A DNA stretch of 11,293 nucleotides from Anthropogastromicrobium sp963604075. Lineage in GTDB: Bacteria; Bacillota; Clostridia; Lachnospirales; Lachnospiraceae. Positions 1-5,663 of this stretch are shown here, in pieces; position 1 is the first letter of the stretch; each line of letters begins with the position of its first letter. The stretch is from positions 1 to 11,293 of the forward strand of contig CAVCPW010000233.1 in assembly GCA_963604075.1 (NCBI GenBank), given 5' to 3'. Under the pieces are notes generated by a model that was not told the origin of the DNA, made no database searches, and worked only from the letters and a program-made list of their open reading frames with translations. The position numbers and the translations under genes were made by a program.

Positions 1-215
1 ATTACATTCAACAGGTACGCATCACGCGCGCCAGAGATTTACTTTTATCAACAAATCGTCCGATCTCTGATATCGCACAGTCTTGTGGTTTTCAGAGTTT
101 TTCGCAATTTAACAGAATTTTCCATCAGACATACGGTCAATCGCCATCGGCAATGCGCTCCAGTTCTACTACACTCACCAGCCAGCAGTCAAATCTGGAA
201 CTGCCGTAACACTTC
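1..215. other. Non-coding stretch downstream of the PHP gene
   Basis: This stretch follows the stop codon of the YcdX-like gene. On the minus strand every frame is broken by stops within a few dozen codons. The only plus-strand frame that crosses it (GTG at 85) runs on into the antisense of the PHP gene and has no SD. It holds a 6-bp hairpin with a 3-nt loop at 140-154 (one G-U pair) and a widely spaced 7-bp inverted repeat (32-38 with 63-69). Neither is followed by a T-tract on the minus strand, so no terminator for the upstream operon can be called. It could be a decayed gene or a dispersed repeat, which cannot be decided from the window. Confidence 0.5.
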
Positions 216-947
216 CTATCTCGCTGCCAGCTTTTTTAGCCACTCCTCTACTGTTTTGGCATTTCTGTTTATGATAAGCTCTTGTGGAAAATCCAACTCA
301 TCAAGAAGCTTTCTTGCATGATTATATACGCCGACATATGTACTAAAATGTGCATCAGAATCTACGCTGATATATGCATCATATTTCTTGCACTTTGCTA
401 TAATGTCACGGCAATTTACAATAGAGGACGGTCTTACATTAAAGGTTGCCTCATTCAACTCAATGGCCTTTCCGAGACGCGCCGCCTCCTTGATGACCGT
501 GTCATGGTCGTATGGATACTCTGCCGTACCTGTATGCCCTAAAATATGCACTTTGGGATTTTTCAGTGCATTCAAATAGGCATTGGTATGCTGCTCTAGT
601 GTACCTGCCGCAAATGTATGTGAATGGCAGGATGCCACGATACACTCCAGTCTTCCAAGAGTATGCTCAGATAGATCAATGTGTCCTTCATAATCCAGAA
701 TATTGACCTCTGCACCCTTCCACACTCTGATTCCGTGAATATACTCAGGTAATATTCTCATATTTGAAAAATGACCTTCATATGGCGCATCCGGCTCTGC
801 TGGGCCGTGATCACTCATATTTATACCCTCTAGCCCATTTTCAAATGCACTGCGGCAATTCTCTTCCAACGTGCTGTAGGCATGCGTACTTGCAATCGTG
901 TGTGTATGAAGGTCTGTTTTTATCTCATAATTTCTCATAATATTCAT
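216..947 (-). CDS. PHP-domain phosphatase, YcdX-like
   Basis: A 243-residue single-domain PHP (polymerase and histidinol phosphatase) protein, the normal size for the YcdX-type family of cytosolic metal-dependent phosphatases. The metal ligands are all visible in order: HTH (H14, H16), H22, SDHG (D46, H47), E80, CHSH (H108), GHTG (H138) and DSDAH (D198, H200). From memory, the spacing matches the trinuclear zinc site of E. coli YcdX with a nearly constant offset. The physiological substrate of this family is poorly defined; small phosphorylated metabolites are typical. The ATG overlaps the TGA of the upstream metallophosphoesterase by 4 bp (ATGA), so the two are almost certainly translationally coupled. 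A GAGGG sits only 3 nt before the first ATG and 12 nt before a second in-frame ATG (residue 4), so the start may be three codons downstream. No signal peptide or membrane segment is seen. Confidence 0.9.
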   Translation of the reverse strand: MNIMRNYEIKTDLHTHTIASTHAYSTLEENCRSAFENGLEGINMSDHGPAEPDAPYEGHFSNMRILPEYIHGIRVWKGAEVNILDYEGHIDLSEHTLGRLECIVASCHSHTFAAGTLEQHTNAYLNALKNPKVHILGHTGTAEYPYDHDTVIKEAARLGKAIELNEATFNVRPSSIVNCRDIIAKCKKYDAYISVDSDAHFSTYVGVYNHARKLLDELDFPQELIINRNAKTVEEWLKKLAAR

Positions 948-1750
948 TTTCCCTCTACATCAGTTATTTTATGTACGAATGCATTATTCATTCGTACTCT
1001 CTCCATGCGTATGCCACTGTCATTTTGCTTTTCAAATAAAATGGCATCGTGATACAAGCAATGAAATTTCTCAGGATAATCAATATCCTGATGAAAGTGG
1101 CCAAACATCCAATATCGGTATGATATTTTCTTCCATACGCGGCATAAAATATCATTTGTCACAGAAAGGTCCTTATCCGGGAACCATGCTCTCACCATGC
1201 TCTCCGGAACGGTATGTGTCATAACAAGATCAAATGTATTATTATTTATTGAAATAGACTCTAAAATTCGTTCTTCATCCTCTGGTGTAAGATCCTCGTC
1301 CGGCTGCCAGATATCCGGATGATTCTTTTTATAGCCCGGTCCTGTTGTACTTGCGCCGATTGCAAGTATTGAAAATCCATCCACCATGCAAACACTTCCT
1401 CTTTTCAGATAATAAATGCCGGCAGCGGCTTTTCTTGTTGTATTCAATTCTACATTGCAACCATGCTCTTTTAAAAGTACTTCCTTTTCTGCCTCATCAA
1501 TTGCCGGCAGACGTTTCAGCACATTATAATCTTCATGATTTCCATCAATAAAGAATATAGGATACGGCAAATTTCTCATATAGTCAGGCAAATGCATCTC
1601 TTCGCCTTCTTTTGTATCGTTTCTGTTATCTGTAAAATCACCGCAAATAAAAAGTGCATGGATATTTGGAAGTTTTCTTAATCCCGCTTTGATACTTTTT
1701 TGTCTTTCCCTATCAGACGGAAAATGCACATCACTTATTACTGCTATCAT
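944..1750 (-). CDS. Calcineurin-like metallophosphoesterase
   Basis: A 268-residue protein with the complete set of metallophosphoesterase signatures: SDVHF (D7, H9), GDFTDNR (D38), GNHE (N71, H72, E73), MTHT (H179) and GHFH (H218, H220). These ligands build the dinuclear metal centre used to hydrolyse phosphomonoesters or phosphodiesters. The exact substrate cannot be read from sequence. The protein is expected to be cytosolic, with no signal peptide or membrane helix. The ATG has a good AAAGGAG SD about 7 nt upstream and a TATAAT box about 40 bp upstream. It is the first gene of a two-gene unit with the YcdX-like PHP phosphatase, which overlaps it by 4 bp, so the two may act on the same or successive phosphorylated substrates. 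The transporter operon upstream ends in a terminator, so this pair is probably transcribed separately. Confidence 0.9.
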   Translation of the reverse strand: MIAVISDVHFPSDRERQKSIKAGLRKLPNIHALFICGDFTDNRNDTKEGEEMHLPDYMRNLPYPIFFIDGNHEDYNVLKRLPAIDEAEKEVLLKEHGCNVELNTTRKAAAGIYYLKRGSVCMVDGFSILAIGASTTGPGYKKNHPDIWQPDEDLTPEDEERILESISINNNTFDLVMTHTVPESMVRAWFPDKDLSVTNDILCRVWKKISYRYWMFGHFHQDIDYPEKFHCLYHDAILFEKQNDSGIRMERVRMNNAFVHKITDVEGK

Positions 1751-1790
1751 GTTGTCACTCCTTTTAATGTCTACGCTCGTAAAATTGCAT

Positions 1791-1796
1791 ATTATA
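1791..1796 (-). promoter_or_regulatory. Candidate -10 box for the phosphoesterase-PHP operon
   Basis: A perfect TATAAT lies about 40 bp upstream of the metallophosphoesterase ATG. The best -35-like hexamer, TTGACC at 1818-1823, is 21 bp away, which is too far for a standard sigma-A promoter, and nothing good lies at 16-18 bp. There is a T-rich spacer. The promoter is plausible because a terminator just upstream ends the transporter transcript, but it may be weak or need an activator. Confidence 0.5.
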
Positions 1797-1821
1797 CAAA
1801 AAAACTGTTAAGGGACTGGTC

Positions 1822-1844
1822 AAGCGGATATTCGCAATCCGCTT
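1822..1844. repeat. Perfect 8-bp inverted repeat between terminator and promoter
   Basis: AAGCGGAT and ATCCGCTT form a perfect 8-bp stem with a 7-nt loop. No T-run follows directly on the minus strand, so it is not a canonical terminator. It sits between the terminator of the transporter operon and the -10 box of the next operon, and its edge overlaps the TTGACC hexamer. It could be an operator, a second structural block to transcription, or part of a dispersed repeat. Confidence 0.5.
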
Positions 1845-1865
1845 CGCTACTCGCCTGATTTGGTT

Positions 1866-1898
1866 AAAAAAAGCGAGAGCCGTGTAAGCTCCCGCTTT
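1866..1898 (-). terminator. Rho-independent terminator of the transporter operon
   Basis: Read on the minus strand, an 11-bp stem (AAAGCGGGAGC pairing with GCTCTCGCTTT, one G-U pair) encloses a 7-nt loop and runs into a tract of seven T. It starts about 40 bp after the stop codon of the solute-binding protein gene and is the clearest terminator in the window. Confidence 0.92.
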
Positions 1899-1935
1899 CT
1901 TTATTAATTCATTTTAAAATTTACTTTGCTGTTTA

Positions 1936-3468
1936 TTATTCAGCTGCAGTCTGCTCATCATACATAGCTGCTCTCTGCTCGATAATATCGTTCAGACCTG
2001 CATTCTGCATATCGCTCATTAACTGCTCCTGTAAAGAATCAAATTCTTCCGGCTTGCAGCTTGTCAGTCTGTAAACATACTCGATCAGGTCAGTACGAAT
2101 CTGAGTACCATACTCATTCTCAGCCTCTGGGTTGGTGGAGAATACCGGATAACGATACTTGCCGATAGCTACGGTATCGTAGAAGTTCTCATACCACTCC
2201 TGAGTATCGATCGGATCCTTACCCATAGCGTTCTCAACAATAGCAGCCTCATCATCCATAAATGTGAAGTGCTTGTTTACAATGTTGTAATCATCAAGAG
2301 TAGTCTTGTAACCCATGGAACTTAACTCATCACTAGTAAATGCAACCGGAACACCGTTCTCACTAACTTCATGCTCTGGAGTATAAGCTACGTTCTCAGC
2401 ATTTGTAGGATCTGCTAACCAGTTCAGATATGTCATACAAGCTTCAACCTTGTCTTCGCTTGCTGCCGGGATCATGATCCACATACCATACATCTGCTCG
2501 TATACGTTACGGATCTCGCCGTTCTCCTGAGTAAAGCACTCAACCGGAACGAATGTAGATGTACCAAGATCATTGTTTAAGGTATGGATGTTATCCCACT
2601 CAGTGCTATTATCATCCAGGAAGAATGCAACCTTACCAGCTGCGATATTTGCCTTATATACAGACTCATCAGTATCAGTAGCGAAATCCTGAGAAATAAT
2701 GCCATCATTGTACAGTGTATTCAGTTCCTTGATACCGTCTAATGCGCCATCATGAACAACTGCATAGTTCTCACTGTAGGTATATGCATCCTTGTCATCC
2801 TCGAAGGTTACGTAGGAACCAACAAAGTTCAGGTATCCCTTCTCTGTATCCTGACGTCCGCTCATGCCCCATGTAATCATATCCGGATATGCTTCATGGA
2901 TTGCATACAGATCATCGATCAGCTCTTCCTTTGTGGTCGGAACTTCAAGACCTAACTCATCCAGGATATCCTTACGGATGTAAGCGGTATGACGTGGATT
3001 CTCGACTCCTCTCTTAGACAGAATAGCATACTGTGTTCCTTCATACATACCCATGTCCTGAACCTCACCACAGTACTCCTGAATGTTGGTTCCGATGGTC
3101 TCATAAGCCTCTGACAGATCAGCCAGACCGCCAAGACTTGCATAGTTTAAGAAGATGCTCTGATCATAAGTGAACAGGATATCCGGTGCATTTCCACCAG
3201 TCATCATGGTGTTTAATACATCGTTACTGGTAGATCTCGGAACAGCTACGAATTCAACCTGAATACCCAGATCCTTAACCTGCTCGTTGATCCACTCACT
3301 CATCTTGTTTTCCTCGATGGTCATACCCTGCGGAGCATCACCACGATCCCACAGCATAACACGGATAGTTGTGAGCTCATCATCTGCCATTGCCGGCATA
3401 ACGCCAAGGCTGGTCACTGCCATTGCTGCGGTCATAACTGCTGCAGCTGATTTTCTCATCTTTCTCAT
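1936..3468 (-). CDS. Sugar ABC transporter solute-binding protein
   Basis: A 510-residue extracellular solute-binding protein of the LplA/LipO-like group that accompanies LplB/LplC permeases. It should capture an oligosaccharide outside the cell and deliver it to the two permeases encoded just upstream. Residues 1-28 form a Sec signal peptide: basic MRKMRK, a hydrophobic Ala/Val/Met core, and a PAMA site before DD. There is no cysteine near the cleavage site, so the usual Gram-positive lipobox is absent. An in-frame TAG lies five codons before the ATG and an AGGAGGAG SD sits about 6 nt upstream, so a longer lipoprotein start is excluded. After the signal come typical binding-protein features: the IRVMLWD strand, GGNAPDI near residue 90, and an Asp/Glu/Tyr/Trp-rich mature protein. 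It is the last gene of the transporter operon and is followed by a strong terminator. The alpha-mannoside substrate is inferred from the neighbouring GH38 gene. Confidence 0.92.
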   Translation of the reverse strand: MRKMRKSAAAVMTAAMAVTSLGVMPAMADDELTTIRVMLWDRGDAPQGMTIEENKMSEWINEQVKDLGIQVEFVAVPRSTSNDVLNTMMTGGNAPDILFTYDQSIFLNYASLGGLADLSEAYETIGTNIQEYCGEVQDMGMYEGTQYAILSKRGVENPRHTAYIRKDILDELGLEVPTTKEELIDDLYAIHEAYPDMITWGMSGRQDTEKGYLNFVGSYVTFEDDKDAYTYSENYAVVHDGALDGIKELNTLYNDGIISQDFATDTDESVYKANIAAGKVAFFLDDNSTEWDNIHTLNNDLGTSTFVPVECFTQENGEIRNVYEQMYGMWIMIPAASEDKVEACMTYLNWLADPTNAENVAYTPEHEVSENGVPVAFTSDELSSMGYKTTLDDYNIVNKHFTFMDDEAAIVENAMGKDPIDTQEWYENFYDTVAIGKYRYPVFSTNPEAENEYGTQIRTDLIEYVYRLTSCKPEEFDSLQEQLMSDMQNAGLNDIIEQRAAMYDEQTAAE

Positions 3469-3496
3469 TGAAAACTCCTCCTATAAAAGATTTTTT

Positions 3497-3523
3497 GTAA
3501 CTGTTCGGGTACTCGTAACTGTT
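3497..3523 (-). repeat. Two AACAGTTAC direct repeats 18 bp apart
   Basis: Two identical 9-bp copies at 3515-3523 and 3497-3505 flank the near-palindromic GAGTACCCG. They lie 29-55 bp before the binding-protein start. They could be tandem protein sites or a chance repeat. Confidence 0.45.
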
Positions 3524-3591
3524 AAGCACTTTCAGGCTATACGACATAGGAATAGTTACACCTCCCCCAAAAGTCACATTCTATGCTGTCA

Positions 3592-3625
3592 CTGCCTGCA
3601 TTATCCTCACCGGACATACAGGCAG
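3592..3625 (-). other. Inverted repeat downstream of the LplC-like gene
   Basis: CTGCCTG and CAGGCAG (7 bp, perfect) are separated by 20 nt, which can form a small inner TCC/GGA stem. No T-tract follows, so it is not a classical terminator. It may stabilise the end of the permease mRNA or mark a processing point. Confidence 0.4.
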
Positions 3626-3651
3626 ACATGCACCATTTGATAAATAAAAGA

Positions 3652-4518
3652 TCAACCCTTTACTGCACCCAGCATGATACCCTGAGTGAAGAACCTCTGG
3701 ATGAACGGATATACAACAAGCATTGGAGTCATGGACAGTGTAATACTTGCTGCCTTAATATTCTCTGCAACGAGCTGCGTGGTACCACTCTCCTCTGTGC
3801 TGACATTTACAGCCTCAATCATCTGCTTTAATGCCATCTGAACGGTATGCAGACTTGTCTTCTGTACATAGTACAGCTGATCATCGATACCATTCCAACG
3901 ACCTACTGCATAGAACAGGCAAAGAGTTGCAATAGTAGGTACGCAAAGCGGAATTGCAATACGATACATAATCTTGAACTCACCGCAACCATCGATACGA
4001 GCTGCCTCATACAGGGAATCATCGATACTTGCGAATGCTGTACGCATGATAATCATGTTATATACACTTAATGCACCCGGAATGATCAATGCCCAGATAG
4101 TATCAATCATACCGAAAGACTTGATATTTAAGTAGTTCGGGATAGTACCAAGGTTTAAATACATTGTAATAACGCAGAACAGATTAACAATCTTTGAACC
4201 CTTTAAGCCTTTTCTTGAAAGCGGGTATGCAAGAAGGATAGTCATGATCATATCTACTGCTGTTACAACCAGCATCAATATGATGGAATATCCGAAGGAA
4301 CCTACAAACGTACCACTCTTTAAAGCCTTAACATATGCATCTACATTAAATCCGATAGGGAAGATGAATACTTCTCCTTTATTGATTGCAGCACGGCTCG
4401 AAAATGACATTGAGATGACACGAAGCACCGGGACAATGGCAATCACACTGATTAAGATAAAAAAGATAACCCAGAATGTCTGGAAACGGCGATCTTCTTT
4501 TGTTTTTAATCCGCCCAT
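3652..4518 (-). CDS. Carbohydrate ABC transporter permease, LplC/YtcP type
   Basis: A 288-residue inner permease subunit of a carbohydrate ABC importer. Hydrophobic segments are visible near residues 14-36, 75-99, 108-128, 140-160, 188-206 and 258-272, consistent with six membrane helices. The EAA loop that contacts the ATPase is intact at about 171-190 (EAARIDGCGEFK then IAIP). The C-terminus, with IQRFFTQGIMLGAVKG, is characteristic of the LplC/YtcP branch. The ATG overlaps the stop of the LplB-like gene by one base (TAATG), and a GGGAGGTG SD lies inside that gene, so the two permeases are translationally coupled and presumably made 1:1. No ATP-binding subunit is encoded in the window; this family commonly uses a shared ATPase encoded elsewhere. 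Substrate specificity comes from the binding protein and cannot be read here. Confidence 0.94.
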   Translation of the reverse strand: MGGLKTKEDRRFQTFWVIFFILISVIAIVPVLRVISMSFSSRAAINKGEVFIFPIGFNVDAYVKALKSGTFVGSFGYSIILMLVVTAVDMIMTILLAYPLSRKGLKGSKIVNLFCVITMYLNLGTIPNYLNIKSFGMIDTIWALIIPGALSVYNMIIMRTAFASIDDSLYEAARIDGCGEFKIMYRIAIPLCVPTIATLCLFYAVGRWNGIDDQLYYVQKTSLHTVQMALKQMIEAVNVSTEESGTTQLVAENIKAASITLSMTPMLVVYPFIQRFFTQGIMLGAVKG

Positions 4519-5456
4519 TACATAACACCTCCCTGTCCCATTTTCTTAGCGATCTTATCAAAAACAAGCACCATGACGATACCGATTACAGACTGGAACA
4601 GACCAACTGCTGTTGCATAGTCGAAACGGCTCTTTCCAATACCAATTTCGTATACGTATACACTAAGTACATTGGATGCATCCTTAACAAGCATGTTACT
4701 CATCATATAAGGACGATCGAAAGCGATGTTGATAACCTTACCAAGCTGCATGATAAGCAGTGTGGAAATAGTTGGCATAATCTGAGGAATAGTTACATAC
4801 CAGATACGCTGAAGTCTGGTCGCACCGTCGAGGTAAGCTGCCTCGCTCTGTGACGGGTCAGTTCCCATAAGGGCTGCCAGATAAATAATAAGTGAATAAC
4901 CGGCTGACTGCCAGATACCCATTACCCAATAAATGATACGCCACCAGATCGTATTTGTTAAGAACGGAACAGTAGGTATACCGAATACACTAAGAATTCC
5001 GTTTAACAGGCCGTTTGCTGAGAACAGCTGAGTACTGATACCAGCGATGATAACCCATGAAAGGAAGTTTGGCAGATACAGAATAATCTGTGTCATCTTT
5101 CTGATACCTGTGCTTCTCAACTCATTTAAGAAAAGTGCAAGGAAGATTGGAAATGGGAATCCAAAGATCAAATCACCGATGTTTAAGATCAACGTATTCT
5201 TTACCGAGAACCAGAACTCACTCGATCCGAATGCCTCCTTAAAATACTTAAATCCAACCCACGGTGACTCCCAGATTCCTTTAAAGATGTTGTACTTTTT
5301 GAATGCAACAACGATGTACAGCATCGGCTTATACTTAAAGCAGATCAGCCAGATAACCGGGATTACCATCATCGCATACAGCTGCCAGGTATTTCTAAGG
5401 TATGTTTTCCAGTTGACCTTTTTCTTTTCTACACCAGGCGTTGTTTCATTTGCCAT
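4518..5456 (-). CDS. Sugar ABC transporter permease, LplB type
   Basis: A 312-residue permease that pairs with the LplC-like subunit to form the membrane channel. A cytoplasmic N-terminus rich in Lys is followed by hydrophobic segments near residues 24-42, 86-112, 123-147, 172-198, 222-240 and 279-300. The EAA loop is at about 205-225 (EAAYLDGATRLQRIWY then TIPQI). The segments FKYKPMLYIVVAFKKYNIFKG and WVGFKYFKEAF are typical of LplB-type permeases. The ATG has an AAGGAGGG SD about 8 nt upstream. It is the first gene of the transporter operon and lies behind its own extended -10 promoter with an overlapping palindrome, so expression may be regulated separately from the upstream mannosidase. 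Confidence 0.94.
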   Translation of the reverse strand: MANETTPGVEKKKVNWKTYLRNTWQLYAMMVIPVIWLICFKYKPMLYIVVAFKKYNIFKGIWESPWVGFKYFKEAFGSSEFWFSVKNTLILNIGDLIFGFPFPIFLALFLNELRSTGIRKMTQIILYLPNFLSWVIIAGISTQLFSANGLLNGILSVFGIPTVPFLTNTIWWRIIYWVMGIWQSAGYSLIIYLAALMGTDPSQSEAAYLDGATRLQRIWYVTIPQIMPTISTLLIMQLGKVINIAFDRPYMMSNMLVKDASNVLSVYVYEIGIGKSRFDYATAVGLFQSVIGIVMVLVFDKIAKKMGQGGVM

Positions 5457-5483
5457 GTCCGCGGCCCTCCTTTTTTTTATTTT

Positions 5484-5516
5484 CTTCAGATTTTCTTTCG
5501 AATTTCTTTTGAATTT
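5484..5516 (-). repeat. 11-bp-periodic purine-rich leader repeat
   Basis: Three consecutive 11-bp units are visible on the minus strand: AAATTCAAAAG, AAATTCGAAAG and AAAATCTGAAG, with a decayed fourth unit running into the poly-A before the SD. They form most of the predicted 5' leader of the transporter mRNA. The leader would be almost free of structure, which may favour ribosome loading. Whether the periodicity itself matters is unknown. Confidence 0.55.
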
Positions 5517-5525
5517 GTTAAACTG

Positions 5526-5534
5526 ATTATAACA
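5526..5534 (-). promoter_or_regulatory. Extended -10 promoter of the transporter operon
   Basis: The minus strand reads TGTTATAAT, a perfect extended -10 element (TGnTATAAT). No recognisable -35 hexamer lies at 16-18 bp; that zone is occupied by the palindrome at 5547-5563. The predicted transcript start near 5519 gives a leader of about 60 nt before the LplB-like ATG. Confidence 0.7.
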
Positions 5535-5546
5535 AAGAACCTGCTC

Positions 5547-5563
5547 AAAACGCTATGCGTTTT
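5547..5563. promoter_or_regulatory. 17-bp palindrome over the -35 zone (operator candidate)
   Basis: AAAACGC-TAT-GCGTTTT is a perfect 7+7 inverted repeat with a 3-bp centre. It covers the -35 position of the extended -10 promoter. Size, symmetry and position fit a dimeric regulator site. It does not match the CcpA catabolite-responsive consensus. The regulator is not encoded in the window. Confidence 0.6.
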
Positions 5564-5663
5564 TGGTCTCTTTCGCATGAAAACCTTGCATTTTTTGCTT
5601 TTTTATTTGTAGGTTTTTTACATTTTACCACAAAAATCGTTTATAAAGTTGTATTTTTTGTGA
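5564..5663. other. AT-rich gap after the mannosidase, no clear terminator
   Basis: The stretch is rich in A and T homopolymer runs. A weak inverted repeat (CACAAAAA with TTTTTGTG, 5629-5662, 18-nt loop) and a 7-bp AAAACCT/AGGTTTT pair with a long loop are present. Both lack a GC-rich stem. Partial read-through from the mannosidase into the transporter genes is therefore possible. Confidence 0.4.

Larger units (their letters stand above)
3469..3651 (-). promoter_or_regulatory. Structured leader between permease and binding-protein genes
   Basis: This 183-bp gap is unusually long inside an otherwise overlapping operon. On the minus strand it holds, in order, a hairpin-forming inverted repeat (3592-3625), a strong GGGGGAGG SD-like sequence (3561-3568), two copies of AACAGTTAC (3515-3523 and 3497-3505, period 18), and the SD of the binding-protein gene. 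No convincing promoter or terminator is seen. A role in differential expression or processing of the binding-protein mRNA is inference. Confidence 0.45.

Noticed and set aside
140..154. Small hairpin as terminator of the phosphoesterase-PHP operon
   Set aside because: Only 6 bp with a G-U pair and no T-tract after it on the minus strand.
3380..3577. Minus-strand 65-codon frame overlapping the binding-protein start
   Set aside because: GTG start without SD; the internal ATG is 13 nt from the GGGGGAGG site. The second half is an out-of-frame reading of the signal peptide region. Kept only as part of the leader observation.
5047..5526. Plus-strand open frame of 159 codons
   Set aside because: Antisense to the LplB-like permease gene and its leader. 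No SD, no family resemblance, and the codon pattern reflects the opposite strand.
5547..5563. Palindrome as a CcpA cre site
   Set aside because: It lacks the TG-N-AA-CG core order and central CG of cre sites, so a different regulator is more likely.
5629..5662. Inverted repeat after the mannosidase stop as a terminator
   Set aside because: The stem is almost pure A-T with an 18-nt loop and would be too weak to terminate transcription.
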